From: AP-15 sp963762575
GTDB taxonomy: Bacteria; Pseudomonadota; Alphaproteobacteria; ATCC43930; CGMCC-115725
Reading direction: 5' to 3'
Assembly (NCBI GenBank): GCA_963762575.1
Contig: CAVXLL010000016.1
Span: forward strand, 340,882-404,881
DNA length: 64,000 bases
Shown: positions 1 through 9,335 of the stretch, in pieces
Layout: each line of letters begins with the position of its first letter
Numbering within the stretch: the first letter of the stretch is position 1
Program-made: the position numbers and the translations under genes
The notes under the pieces: generated by a model
What the model was told of the DNA's origin: nothing
The model's input: the letters and a program-made list of their open reading frames with translations, nothing else
Databases searched by the model: none

Positions 1-967
1 GCGGCTGTTGATGATCCCCGCAGCGGGAGGGTTCGAAGACCGGCGAATTTCGGATCTGCCGGCACTATTGCATCCCGGCGACCTTCTCGTCTTCAACGAT
101 ACCAAGGTGATCCCGGCGAGGCTGACCGGCCGGCGAGGCGAGGCGATGGTCGAGGTTACGCTCTACCGCGACCTCGGCGGCGGCTCATGGCGCGCGTTTG
201 CGAAAGGCGCGCGGCGGTTGCGGACGGGCGACCGCCTCGTCTTCGCCGAAGCCTTTGCCGCCGCGGTCGGCGAGAAACACCCCGAAGGTGACATGACCTT
301 GCGGTTCGAGCTCGATGCTGCCGCTTTTCGGGAAGCGCTCGCCCGTTACGGCTTGATGCCGTTGCCGCCCTACATCAAGCGGCCGCGCAGCGGCGATCCG
401 CGCGACTGCCGGGATTATCAGACGATCTTCGCCCGCGCCGAGGGGGCCGTTGCAGCGCCGACCGCCGGACTTCACTTTACTCCCGCCCTGCTCGAGGCGC
501 TCGCCCATCAGGGCATCCGCTGGACTACGCTGACCTTGCATGTCGGGCCCGGCACCTTTCTGCCGGTCAAGGTCACCGATCCGCGCGATCACCCGATGCA
601 CGCCGAATGGGGCATTGTTTCGGCCGAGACCGCTGAGCAGATCGCCGCGGCGCGGCGCGAGGGCGGGCGCATCATCGCGGTCGGGACGACGAGCCTGCGG
701 CTTCTCGAAACAGCAGCAGCCGAGAACGGCGATATGAGGCCCTTTGCCGGCGACACCCGGTTGTTCGTCATGCCTGGCTACCGCTTCCGCGCGATCGACC
801 TACTATTGACCAATTTCCATCTACCGCGCTCGACCCTGTTGATGCTGGTCGCCGCACTCGCCGGGCTCGAACGCATCAAATGCGCCTACTCTCACGCCAT
901 CGCCCGCGGCTATCGCTTCTTTTCGTATGGCGACGCCTGCCTGATCGAGCGCAGGCGCTCTCCTTGA
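1..967 (+). CDS. queA: S-adenosylmethionine:tRNA ribosyltransferase-isomerase QueA, 5' truncated by the window edge
   Basis: QueA transfers and isomerises the ribosyl moiety of SAM onto preQ1 in tRNA, giving epoxyqueuosine at the wobble position of GUN anticodons. The frame is open from base 2 and reads RLL-MIPAAGG followed by the family hallmark LLVFNDTKVIPARL. The GLHFT segment, the long HVGPGTFLPV block and the C-terminal LLTNFHLPRSTLLML block are all present. About 320 residues are visible against a usual 340 to 350, so roughly the first 25 residues lie upstream of base 1 and the ATG at base 8 is internal. The gene ends in TGA and converges on the next gene with an 18 bp gap. The family is unmistakable. 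Confidence 0.95.
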   Translation, partial: RLLMIPAAGGFEDRRISDLPALLHPGDLLVFNDTKVIPARLTGRRGEAMVEVTLYRDLGGGSWRAFAKGARRLRTGDRLVFAEAFAAAVGEKHPEGDMTLRFELDAAAFREALARYGLMPLPPYIKRPRSGDPRDCRDYQTIFARAEGAVAAPTAGLHFTPALLEALAHQGIRWTTLTLHVGPGTFLPVKVTDPRDHPMHAEWGIVSAETAEQIAAARREGGRIIAVGTTSLRLLETAAAENGDMRPFAGDTRLFVMPGYRFRAIDLLLTNFHLPRSTLLMLVAALAGLERIKCAYSHAIARGYRFFSYGDACLIERRRSP

Positions 968-985
968 GAGCAAGGATGAACGACT

Positions 986-1891
986 TCAGACGGTGACGAG
1001 TGTGGCGGCCTTGTCGTAGACCAGTTTCGCCGTCGCGATGTCTTCGATCGCCAGCCCTACCGACTTGAACACCGTCGTCTCCGACAACGGAGCCGCTTTT
1101 GTTCCGGCGAAGATCTCACCGGCCTCGGCGTAGATCTCGGCTCCGGAAAGGATCACGTCGCCGGATTCCTTGAGGACTGCCTCGCGCGAATCTACAACGA
1201 GGATGTTGGCTATCGCCCGGTCGTCGAGCTCCCGCCAATTGGGCCGCGGCGAGCCGACGGCATTCACATGCGCTCCCGGCTTGAGCCAATCCCCGTCGAG
1301 AATTGGGCGAAGCGCGTTCGTGGCGGTCACGACCACATCCGCGCCGCGAACCGCCTCCTCGATCGGCATCGCCCTGGCATTATGCTGTTCGGCAAAGCGC
1401 TCGGCATGCGCGGCAGTGCGGCTCCACACGCGGATATCGTCGAAATGCCGCACCCGAGAGAGCGCCTGCAGATGCGCATATGCCTGCACTCCGCTGCCGA
1501 CCAACGCCAGCACGCGAGCGTCAGGGTCCGCCAGATATCTCGTCACGGCCGCCGAGACTGCGGCCGTCCGCATCTCGGTGATCAGGCGTCCGTCCATGAT
1601 CGCGAGCGGCTCGCCGGTGTCGGGACGAAACAGCAGGATCATGGCGTGATGCGTTGCTGTCCCGGTCTCCTCATTGCCCGGGTAAAAGCTGACGAGTTTC
1701 GCCCCCATTGCCTCTTCCGCCACCGCCGGCATAATCCCGAGATAACGCTTGCCCTCCTCCACGGTCAGCATATTGCGCACCGGCTGTATAACCCGACCGA
1801 GGGAAAACTCGGCGAGGGCTTTCTCCATTGCCGGGATCAATTCATCCCACTGCAGCAGCGCGCGGACCTGTTCCTCGTCCAGATACAGCAC
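986..1891 (-). CDS. Ornithine cyclodeaminase / mu-crystallin family protein
   Basis: A 301-residue NAD(P)-binding protein of the OCD/mu-crystallin family, which includes ornithine cyclodeaminases, ketimine reductases and alanine dehydrogenases. The substrate-side motif ITEMRTAAVSA lies near residue 105, and the Rossmann loop LVGSGVQAYAHL near residue 130 binds the dinucleotide. A VVVTATNA stretch follows and the VNAVGSPRPNW segment lies near residue 215. Length is slightly below the usual 310 to 330. It starts 33 bp after the MlaC-like gene on the same strand, so the two may share a transcript, although their functions are unrelated. The family does not fix the substrate, so no specific enzyme name is given. 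Confidence 0.88.
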   Translation of the reverse strand: MLYLDEEQVRALLQWDELIPAMEKALAEFSLGRVIQPVRNMLTVEEGKRYLGIMPAVAEEAMGAKLVSFYPGNEETGTATHHAMILLFRPDTGEPLAIMDGRLITEMRTAAVSAAVTRYLADPDARVLALVGSGVQAYAHLQALSRVRHFDDIRVWSRTAAHAERFAEQHNARAMPIEEAVRGADVVVTATNALRPILDGDWLKPGAHVNAVGSPRPNWRELDDRAIANILVVDSREAVLKESGDVILSGAEIYAEAGEIFAGTKAAPLSETTVFKSVGLAIEDIATAKLVYDKAATLVTV

Positions 1892-1924
1892 GACCGATGC
1901 TGCGGTTTTGGCGGCGAGGCGCGA

Positions 1925-2533
1925 TTAATGCGCAGCGTTCGCTGTTTTCTCCCGCATCATCGCGATCAGCCCGCGCAGTTGACCGCCGTTGCGCTGGACG
2001 ACCGAGGCGAATTCGGAACGCTGAGTGACCATCATGCTGACGCCTTCGACGATAATGTCACTGATCTTGTAGGCCCCGTTGTCGGTCACCAGTCGCCAAT
2101 CGATCTTTGTCGGTGGAGCGGCGCCTGGTCTGATTACGTCGGTCGACACGATGACCCCATCACCGTCGCTTCGACTGCCACCGACTTTCAGAGTCTCGCC
2201 GCCGAAATTCGACAGCCGCGTCGCGTAGACGAAAACAACATAATCTTCGAACAACTTCACGAATTCTTGCTGCTCCTCCGCGCTCGCGGTCCGCCAATAC
2301 CGGCCGAGCACGAAGCGGGCGATGCCGGGGCAATCGAAATCGGTCTGGAATAAGTCGCGAAAGTGCGCCTCCCTGAGGGTGGGATCGGTCTTGTTATTGA
2401 GTACCTCGACAGCGCGTTCCCAGACTCCGTTCATAAAGGCGACAGCATCTGCGGGATTCACCAAGGGCGGCGCCGCCATGGATCCGTTAGCGAACAGGAC
2501 GAAAAGACCGGCCAGAAGGGAACGACGCATCAT
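1925..2533 (-). CDS. MlaC/Ttg2D family periplasmic phospholipid-binding protein
   Basis: A 202-residue exported protein of the MlaC (Ttg2D, toluene tolerance) family, which shuttles phospholipids between the outer membrane and the Mla ABC transporter in the periplasm. It has an N-terminal signal peptide (MMRRSLLAGLFVLF, ending near ANGSMA). Family features include the helical FRDLFQTDFDCPGIARFVLGRYW block around residues 60 to 80 and the KIDWRLVTDNGAYKISDI strand pair near residue 150. The ATG at 2533 is preferred over an upstream TTG because a GGGGGG run sits about 10 bp before it and the signal peptide begins there. No mlaDEF genes are next to it. The cargo is inferred from the family. Confidence 0.85.
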   Translation of the reverse strand: MMRRSLLAGLFVLFANGSMAAPPLVNPADAVAFMNGVWERAVEVLNNKTDPTLREAHFRDLFQTDFDCPGIARFVLGRYWRTASAEEQQEFVKLFEDYVVFVYATRLSNFGGETLKVGGSRSDGDGVIVSTDVIRPGAAPPTKIDWRLVTDNGAYKISDIIVEGVSMMVTQRSEFASVVQRNGGQLRGLIAMMREKTANAAH

Positions 2534-2717
2534 GTCAGTTTGACCCCCCAAGAGAGAAAGCGATCTTAGCGCGAAAATCGAAGTTCAAGCACTCGGAATT
2601 AATGGTCCGTAAAGGAATCGGCTTTGACCGTTTTTTGACGAGGCTGCGTGGTAGGCGTTGGCGGCAGCGGGAGGGTTCCCTACATCCTTAGCGAACTTCG
2701 CAGAAGGGGCGAGCGAA

Positions 2718-3377
2718 ATGTGGCCGTTCATGCGTGATAAGCTGGCCGTCCCCCGGCCCGAGGACTGTCTGCCTGGGCGAAACGAGCCGATGCCGGTACC
2801 CGAGCAACATTTCGTCAACCGCCATCCGGTTGCCGGACCGTATCCCGACGGCCTGAAGAAGGCTATCTTCGGGCTCGGCTGCTTTTGGGGTGCGGAGCGG
2901 GTGTTCTGGCAGGCGCCGGGTGTGTGGGTCACCGCGGTCGGGTATGCCGGCGGGTCGACCCCGAACCCGACCTATGAAGAGGTGTGCAGCGGCCGCACCG
3001 GCCATACCGAAGCCGTGCTCGTCGTCTATGATCCGAAACTCACGAGCTACGAGGCATTGCTCAAGCTGTTCTGGGAGAGTCATGACCCGACCCAGGGTAT
3101 GCGCCAGGGCAACGACATCGGGACGCAATACCGGTCGGCAATCTATACGTTCTCGCCGGAGCAGCAGGCCGCCGCCGAGGCGTCGCGGCAGGCCTATGAG
3201 GGCCGGCTCGGTGCGGCAGGATTAGGCAAGATCACCACCGAGATCCGCCATGCTCCGCCGTTCTACTTTGCCGAAGGCTACCACCAGCAATATCTGGCGA
3301 CGAACCCCAACGGATATTGCGGTCTTGGCGGCACCGGCGTCACCTGCCCGATGCCTGCAAAAATCGCTGCAGCCTAG
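2718..3377 (+). CDS. msrA: Peptide-methionine (S)-S-oxide reductase MsrA
   Basis: MsrA reduces the S epimer of methionine sulfoxide in proteins and free methionine, a repair step after oxidative damage. The 219-residue product carries the catalytic GCFWGAE motif near residue 55, with Cys as nucleophile. The YAGG segment, the GHTEAV block and the FWESHDPTQ block follow. The tail contains CGLGGTGVTCPM with two candidate resolving cysteines. The ATG at 2718 has an AAGGGG ribosome-binding site nine bases upstream and gives the usual MsrA length. It is transcribed divergently from the MlaC-like gene. No msrB is adjacent. Confidence 0.96.
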   Translation: MWPFMRDKLAVPRPEDCLPGRNEPMPVPEQHFVNRHPVAGPYPDGLKKAIFGLGCFWGAERVFWQAPGVWVTAVGYAGGSTPNPTYEEVCSGRTGHTEAVLVVYDPKLTSYEALLKLFWESHDPTQGMRQGNDIGTQYRSAIYTFSPEQQAAAEASRQAYEGRLGAAGLGKITTEIRHAPPFYFAEGYHQQYLATNPNGYCGLGGTGVTCPMPAKIAAA

Positions 3378-3416
3378 ATTTTCTTAGCTGCGAGCACGGA
3401 AAAGGGGGGAACCGGC

Positions 3417-4949
3417 CTAGTCGCGCCAGAACGGCGCCGCATCATTCAGTCGCCGCCGATGCCGGCGCAGCTTTCGTTCGCCGCTGGCGAGCATTTGGTC
3501 GTGCGCTTCGAGCACGGCAACCCAGGCGTGGGCGGCGGGGCTTCGCGGCTCGATCTGGGCGAAGAGCTCGGTAACAAACTCGTGCGCGACGCGGACATCA
3601 TTCGCATAGCCGAGGTCGCTCTGAAGCCGTTTCAGCCGACCGACAAACCTGTCTAAGCCGTCCCTGTCAAAAAGGCTGCCGAAGAGCTCGATCGTGTAGC
3701 GAAGCTTCTTGACCGCGATTCTCAGCTTGTGCCGCTCGCCGGGCATCAGGCTACCGAACCCCTTGCCACGCTGCCTTACCTTGCGCCGGCGCCGATCGAG
3801 CACCTCGGGCGCTATTGAACCGATCGCAGAGGTCATTGCGTCCGGCTCATCCGATGCCGAGTGCCCACGCCAGCCCGACGCCTCGAACCACCGTAAGAGG
3901 CGCAGCATGCTGGCGGTATAGCGCTGCGATAAAACGGCTTCCCTGATCTGGTCGTAGGCGGCAGCCCGCAGCCGGTCGAGTGCGGCGCCGAGGTCGTCCC
4001 AACCAGGCTCGTCCGGAAGTCCGGTGCGGGCCGCCGGCACCAATTCGGCGGCGAATACATCCAGATTGCGGGCCGGCCCCAGCGTACCGCCGAGCCAACG
4101 AAGCTCCTCTGTGACCCACTGGACGTCCGCTGGCGGAAGGATTTTCTTCAGCGAGGAAATTGCCGAGCGCAGGCGCCGCACAGCCACCCGCATCTGGTGA
4201 ACCCCCTCCGGCTGGGCCGAGAGCACGGCGGGTTCGTTGCGCAACAGCTGGGCGAGGCAACTGCGGCCGATTTTTTGCAGCGCGGCCTCGACCGTCAGAT
4301 CCGGATCGAGAATGACGGGCTCTGCGTGAACCGCCGGGGAAGCGGCATCGCCGCACTCCACCAAGTGATAGCCCCGTTCCGATTTGCTGCGCGTCTCGAT
4401 ACGAAGCGGCGCCACCTCCAACAGCTGCGCGGCGAGGTCGTAGAGAGCGGCGGCGTTACCGCCCTTGAGTTCGAGCTCGACCTCGCTGATCGGTTCGGCC
4501 CTGCCAGTGGCGACGGCCCGGATCTCGCCTTCGTCGATCGCCGCCTCTATCGCCGTTCCCGCCAGCGGCTCGATCGCGAAGATCGTGCGGGTGACTTCGG
4601 TTACAAAAAACGGCCGCAGATCGGCGGCTGCACCGTCCGGCAAGCGCAGGCCGCTCTGCGCCGCATCGGGGTCGGGTCGGCTCTCGGTCACTGCATCCTC
4701 CCACTCGCCGCGCGACAGGAGATCCCCCGAAGCGAGGTCTCCCTCTTTGACGGTCTGCGTGAAATGCCCGCCCTGATCGCGGACCCGCAGGGTCAGCCCC
4801 CGCTCTTTGAGTGCCGAATCCGGCGTGTCGTAATAAGTGCTGATCAGCCTTTCTTGTGCGCTGACCCGCGCCATCGCCATCAGCGCGCGGTTCACCGCAG
4901 GCAGATCGGTTGCCCGAGCAGCAAGCTTGAGTTCGACTTCTGTCGAAAT
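3417..4949 (-). CDS. CYTH and CHAD domain-containing protein, apparent ATT start
   Basis: About 510 residues if started at the ATT codon at 4949-4947. The N-terminal CYTH tunnel domain (residues 1 to about 200) has the ExExK signature as STEVELKL immediately after that codon, and a YYDTPD motif. The C-terminal CHAD domain (from about residue 215) has histidine- and arginine-rich helices such as VHQMRVAVRRLRSAI and RHKLRIAVKKLRYTIELF. CYTH proteins hydrolyse triphosphates and CHAD binds polyphosphate, so a polyphosphate-linked role is likely. The only in-frame ATG/GTG/TTG alternative near the front is a GTG at 4895, which would delete the ExExK metal-binding strand. A GGGGGG run lies five bases before the ATT. 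Domain calls are firm; the start is the open question. Confidence 0.88.
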   Translation of the reverse strand: MSTEVELKLAARATDLPAVNRALMAMARVSAQERLISTYYDTPDSALKERGLTLRVRDQGGHFTQTVKEGDLASGDLLSRGEWEDAVTESRPDPDAAQSGLRLPDGAAADLRPFFVTEVTRTIFAIEPLAGTAIEAAIDEGEIRAVATGRAEPISEVELELKGGNAAALYDLAAQLLEVAPLRIETRSKSERGYHLVECGDAASPAVHAEPVILDPDLTVEAALQKIGRSCLAQLLRNEPAVLSAQPEGVHQMRVAVRRLRSAISSLKKILPPADVQWVTEELRWLGGTLGPARNLDVFAAELVPAARTGLPDEPGWDDLGAALDRLRAAAYDQIREAVLSQRYTASMLRLLRWFEASGWRGHSASDEPDAMTSAIGSIAPEVLDRRRRKVRQRGKGFGSLMPGERHKLRIAVKKLRYTIELFGSLFDRDGLDRFVGRLKRLQSDLGYANDVRVAHEFVTELFAQIEPRSPAAHAWVAVLEAHDQMLASGERKLRRHRRRLNDAAPFWRD

Positions 4950-5041
4950 GGCAGCCCCCCGTCTTGACTAGCTAGCGGTTAAAATCGCGAACGCCGAAGC
5001 TTGGTTAATAGATCCCGGACCTGGTGACTGTGTGAGCCCCC

Positions 5042-6286
5042 TTACTCGGCCGCCGCTCGCGCCGGTTCCTTGAGCCCGTTCGTGTAGTCGACGCTGACGG
5101 GCTGGTTCGTCTCGAACAGGCTCTTGAGGTCGAATTCTTTCGCCATCTCGCGCACCGCCGGGAACACCTCCTGTCCCAACAGGCGGATGCAGGTCTTTGC
5201 GTCCTCGTGGGAAACATTCCCGTCATTCCCCCAGACGCCGAGAATGCCGGGCCGCGTCTCTTCGAGCAGGATGCGCAATTTGGCGATCACCTGCTTTGGC
5301 GTGCCGGCGATGATCATCAAATCTTCGAGCTGTTTCTCCAGCTCGGGGCGGTAGCGGGGGTTTTTCGAGCGGCCGGAGGCAAACTCGACAAAGGCGCGGC
5401 GGTTTTCCGGGCTGCCGTAACCCGAGGGCGTGCTCCACACCGGGTGGGCGAGACCGGTAAATTCGCCCTGCATCCATCTGAATTGGGCGGCGTTCGCGAG
5501 AGCCTTGTCCTCGGTCTCGGCGACATGGATCTGCTTCAACATCCCGTGATAGTCGGGCCCCCCGGTAAAGCCGGCCTCGGCTGCGACGCTGTCGTAGATC
5601 TCCCAGATCCGTTTTGTCCGCTCGATCGGCGTGTTGAGCGCAATATAGGGATACCCACGCCGTGCCGCCCAGACGACCGTCTCGGGGCTGATGACGCCCG
5701 GGATCCACACCCGCGGATGCGGCTTCTGCAACGGCACGGCCCATGGGTTGACGACGCGGTGCTGATAATGGGCGCCTTCCCAGCGGAACGGCCCCTCGCG
5801 CGTCCACGCGGCGACGATCAAATCGTGCGCCTCCTGAAAACGCTCGCGGTTGAAGGCCGGGTTGACGCCCGCGGCCAGCTGCTCCTGGCCTCCGCCGCGG
5901 ACAAAGCCCGAAACCAGCCGGCCCTTCGAGATCATGTCGATCATCGACAATTCCTCGGCCAGCCGTACCGGATTGTCGGCCAAGGGAAGCGGGTTGCCGA
6001 GCAAGATGATCTTCGCGTTTTTGGTGACCGCGGCAAGAATCGAAGCAAATATGTTGCACTTGGCCTGCATGCAAAACGGCGCGTTATGGTGCTCGTTCAG
6101 CATGAAGCCTTCGATGCCCATCTCCTCGGCATAGATGTAATGCTCGATGTATTCGTTATAGAGCCGGCTTCCGGCCACCGGGTCGAAGTATTTGTTCGAA
6201 AACATCAGCGCGGTCGCGCCGAATTTCAGGCCCTCATCGGCCGAATAGGCCGACATCGGCTGCTCGGTGAAGTACATCAATTGCAT
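5042..6286 (-). CDS. LLM class flavin-dependent oxidoreductase (bacterial luciferase-like monooxygenase)
   Basis: A 414-residue member of the luciferase-like monooxygenase family, two-component FMNH2-dependent oxygenases that use a separate flavin reductase. The TIM-barrel front reads FGATALMFSNKYFDP, followed by EEMGIEGFMLNEHHNAPFC, the typical NEHH segment near residue 55. The GNPLPLADNPVRLAEELSMIDMISKGRLVSGFVRGGG block around residues 90 to 130 lines the flavin pocket. The ATG at 6286 has a GGAG site about nine bases upstream and removes a poorly conserved N-terminal extension. Substrate is unknown. It is divergent from the Tat amidohydrolase with a 245 bp gap, so a shared regulatory region is possible. 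Confidence 0.9.
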   Translation of the reverse strand: MQLMYFTEQPMSAYSADEGLKFGATALMFSNKYFDPVAGSRLYNEYIEHYIYAEEMGIEGFMLNEHHNAPFCMQAKCNIFASILAAVTKNAKIILLGNPLPLADNPVRLAEELSMIDMISKGRLVSGFVRGGGQEQLAAGVNPAFNRERFQEAHDLIVAAWTREGPFRWEGAHYQHRVVNPWAVPLQKPHPRVWIPGVISPETVVWAARRGYPYIALNTPIERTKRIWEIYDSVAAEAGFTGGPDYHGMLKQIHVAETEDKALANAAQFRWMQGEFTGLAHPVWSTPSGYGSPENRRAFVEFASGRSKNPRYRPELEKQLEDLMIIAGTPKQVIAKLRILLEETRPGILGVWGNDGNVSHEDAKTCIRLLGQEVFPAVREMAKEFDLKSLFETNQPVSVDYTNGLKEPARAAAE

Positions 6287-6531
6287 GAGTTTCTCCGCCT
6301 CTGACGTGGTTCGGCGCTGGCGTGCCGCAAAGCGGAGAGGGATGATAAACGCTGCTGAAGAAGATCGCATCTCCTGAGAAACGGCCGGAGCCATCTCTCC
6401 AGCTTGGAGGAATCAGCTCCACCGCGGCTGCTGCATCGCCGGCTGCGCAGCCGCGTTGGGATTATCGTTGCCTAAGATGCCCAAAAGAGCGATTTTGATC
6501 CAAATCACTTCGACTGGGGGGAGACGTCAGC

Positions 6532-8163
6532 ATGTGCAGATTGTGCAATGCGGGATTGCCGCACCACCATTTCGGCTCTCGTCGCAATTTTCTGAAGGGC
6601 GCGGTTGCGACCGGGGTTGCTGCCGCGGGTCTGAACCTATTCGCGGCGCGCCCCGCCGCGGCAGACGATCCGCCGATGGACACCGGCAGTCCGGGTCGGC
6701 GCTACGTCATTCGTGGCGGTTCGGTGATGTCACTGGACCCGCAGGTCGGAGACTTCGTCCAGGCCGATGTGCTGGTCGAGGGCAAGAAAATTCTCGCCGT
6801 CGGGCCGAACCTGCAAACGGGTGGTGCGGCGGAGATCGACGCAACCGGCCGCATCGTCATGCCCGGGTTTATCGATACGCATCACCACCAGTTCGAAACC
6901 GCCCTGCGCAGCTTTCTCGCTGACGGGATCCTGATCAACGACGGCTCGGGCACCGCGGCCGGGACCATAACCTATTACGAGTACATTCTCCTCACCTTCG
7001 CCCCGGTCTACCGGCCGCAGGATGTGTATATCAACGAGCTGTTTGGGGGGTTGAGCCAGCTCGACGACGGTGTGACGACCGTCCACGACGTCTCGCAAAT
7101 CCACCACACGCCCCAGCACTCCGACGCCGCCATCCAGGCCCTCTTCGACACTGGGCGTCGCGCGGCCTTCGGCTATTTCGAGGGCGCCGGGACCAACGGC
7201 CCCAATTACGCATATCCTCAGGACGCATTCCGCATAAAGCAGCAATACTTCTCCTCGACCGACCAGCTCGTCACGATGATCATGGGCGGCGAGGTCTACC
7301 TCGGGACGCCGATCTACACCCAGTCCTGGACGATCGGGCGCCAGCTCGGTCTGCAGATTGCGGCGCACATTCTCTCGCCTTTCGCGATACGTCCGATCCT
7401 GAACCAGCTCGCTATGGGCCAAGGCGGCGTCAATAACAACATCGGGATCGGGTCCGACAATTTGTTCATCCATATGACCGGGATGTCCGACCTTGGATGG
7501 CAGGCGGTGCACGACAAGGGTGCGCAGGTCTCGCTTGCCGTCCCGATCGAAATGAATATGCGGCACGGCATGCCGCCCATCCTCAAGCTGCAGAGCCTGG
7601 GCATGGAGCCGTCGCTGAGCGTCGATGTCGAGTGCACGTTGACGGCCGACTACTTCACCCAGATGCGCTCATGCATGAATCTGCAGCGCGTGCTCCTGAA
7701 CCAGATGATCCTCGATCAGGGGGATCCGCCGGATCCGATCAGTTGGGGACTTCCGGGAGCTCCGCCAGATGTGCCAAATGGCGATGTGTGGCCGACGCCG
7801 CCCCCCGGCACGATTGCGCCGCTCACGACGCGCGATGTGCTGCGTTTCGGTACGATGAACGGTGCGAAAGCCCTTCGGCTCGACGGCAAGACCGGCTCGC
7901 TCACCCCGGGCAAGGAGGCCGACATCATCATTCTCGACGCCACCCGGATCAATGTGACGCCGCTCAACCAGGTGCCGGGTGCGGTAGTGTCACTGATGGA
8001 CCGCACCAACGTCGAGACCGTGATCGTCGCCGGCAAAGTGCGCAAGTGGAAGGGGCAGCTGCTCGATGTAGATCTCCCCCATCTGCGCCAACAGCTCGAG
8101 GCCTCGTGCGACTACGTCTTCACTGCAGCTGGCATCCCGCAGGACCTCTTCCGCAGCAACTGA
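6532..8163 (+). CDS. Tat-exported amidohydrolase family protein
   Basis: A 543-residue metal-dependent amidohydrolase. The N-terminus contains a twin-arginine signal, SRRNFLKG at residues 16 to 23, followed by a hydrophobic stretch and an AAARPAAA-type cleavage region, so export in folded form is predicted. The metal-binding strand reads GFIDTHHHQFETALRS near residue 110. The C-terminal region RLDGKTGSLTPGKEADIIILD near residue 450 is typical of chlorohydrolase and cytosine-deaminase-like enzymes. The extreme N-terminus MCRLCNAG has a CxxC ahead of the Tat motif. A GGGGGGAGA site precedes the ATG. The substrate cannot be named from sequence. Periplasmic members of this superfamily are less common than cytoplasmic ones. 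Confidence 0.87.
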   Translation: MCRLCNAGLPHHHFGSRRNFLKGAVATGVAAAGLNLFAARPAAADDPPMDTGSPGRRYVIRGGSVMSLDPQVGDFVQADVLVEGKKILAVGPNLQTGGAAEIDATGRIVMPGFIDTHHHQFETALRSFLADGILINDGSGTAAGTITYYEYILLTFAPVYRPQDVYINELFGGLSQLDDGVTTVHDVSQIHHTPQHSDAAIQALFDTGRRAAFGYFEGAGTNGPNYAYPQDAFRIKQQYFSSTDQLVTMIMGGEVYLGTPIYTQSWTIGRQLGLQIAAHILSPFAIRPILNQLAMGQGGVNNNIGIGSDNLFIHMTGMSDLGWQAVHDKGAQVSLAVPIEMNMRHGMPPILKLQSLGMEPSLSVDVECTLTADYFTQMRSCMNLQRVLLNQMILDQGDPPDPISWGLPGAPPDVPNGDVWPTPPPGTIAPLTTRDVLRFGTMNGAKALRLDGKTGSLTPGKEADIIILDATRINVTPLNQVPGAVVSLMDRTNVETVIVAGKVRKWKGQLLDVDLPHLRQQLEASCDYVFTAAGIPQDLFRSN

Positions 8164-8444
8164 GGCGCAACGTCAGAGAATCGCCATAATGGCATGGTAA
8201 TCCTAGAGTGAGGATGAAGGACGCTGGAGCAGAGGCGGCGGTCTCTCTGGATCGAGGGCTGCGACGCACGGATCGGATATCGGTATCGCCGGCTGTCTTC
8301 GCTGATTTCTGGCTGTTATGGCTGGCTGATATTCGCTGTTATTTTTTCGCTGCTGCCGGCGAGAAGCGCGGATTTCCGCGGGCTGTGTTGGTGTCCTGGC
8401 TGTAAGACGCAGCACTTATCAGCGATATCAGCCAGCGCCGCCTG

Positions 8445-9185
8445 TCATCTCCCGAATTGGCCGTATTCCGCTGCGCCGCCATTGGCGACATTGAAATCGA
8501 CGCTGCGACCGCCGCATTGCGTCGTGGGAAGCTGAACCAGTTTCCACCTTTTGGTCTGGTAATAGGCGCTGAAATCCGGCCAAATCGTCGGCGCTGCCAG
8601 CCAGCACAGCTCGGCAAGGCCGTTGGCCAGCAGCGCATTGCAGACCAGCCCGCTGCCATAGACGCCGACCCGGTAACCGCTGCCCGCCAGTCTCGCGTTC
8701 ACTTCCTGGAAATAGGCCATGATATTGGCCAACTCATAGGGCGCCTTCCACGGCCCATCCACGCCGAAATATATGGCGCTGCCTCTCGGTTGAGAGTTCT
8801 CGGTCGCGAGGATGAGACTTCGCTCCGCGTCCTGACGGCCGCGGAATGCGGTGAAGGACGGGAACTTGTCGTTCTTGTGCTGGAAGACGACGCCCACCTT
8901 CAGGCCGTTCATCACAATAACATCGCGCTCTCCCCGTCTCAGGGTTTTCCCCGGGAGCGTTTCGTCTTCATGGTCGTAGTATCGGATTATCGTACTAATG
9001 CCGATCGCCTTCATCTGGTCCAAAAAGCTTTGGGTCACCGGGGCCGAGGAGTCTACGGCCTCAACCCCAGGATCCGTCCTGCAAAAGTCCGCAGCGTGCG
9101 CCATCGATACGCAGATGGCAAAGCCCGCGGCAAACATGCAGACAGTCCTCGCCGGTCCTCCGGCCAAGCGTCTCTCGGCAGGCAT
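8445..9185 (-). CDS. Secreted DUF1906 (Rv2525c-like glycoside-hydrolase fold) protein
   Basis: A 246-residue protein with an N-terminal signal peptide (hydrophobic CMFAAGFAICVSMAHAADF, cleavage near residue 32). The mature part matches the DUF1906 fold, a TIM-barrel glycoside-hydrolase-like domain. Visible features are GVEAVDSSAPV at the start of the barrel, TIIRYYDHE near residue 66, AIYFGVDGPW near residue 138 and GYRVGVYGSG near residue 170. Such proteins are thought to act on the cell envelope, but no activity is established for most members. It is divergent from the PhyH gene. The 281 bp between it and the amidohydrolase hold no supported gene. Confidence 0.85.
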   Translation of the reverse strand: MPAERRLAGGPARTVCMFAAGFAICVSMAHAADFCRTDPGVEAVDSSAPVTQSFLDQMKAIGISTIIRYYDHEDETLPGKTLRRGERDVIVMNGLKVGVVFQHKNDKFPSFTAFRGRQDAERSLILATENSQPRGSAIYFGVDGPWKAPYELANIMAYFQEVNARLAGSGYRVGVYGSGLVCNALLANGLAELCWLAAPTIWPDFSAYYQTKRWKLVQLPTTQCGGRSVDFNVANGGAAEYGQFGR

Positions 9186-9335
9186 AAGTAACCCTTGATC
9201 GAATTCCCCGCCAACTATTTAAGCACACAGCGCTCGACCAAATCAACTTTGATGACCTGCCGCCGCGGCGGGTTGACAATCCCGGCCTCGGGGCTCAGCA
9301 ATTCGCGCACGCCACCGGGTATCAGGAGTGGAGTC

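Noticed and set aside
8164..8444. Possible short genes in the gap before the DUF1906 gene
   Set aside because: The open frames there have no ribosome-binding site and no family similarity; the sequence has only loose GGCTG/GCTGAT repetition.
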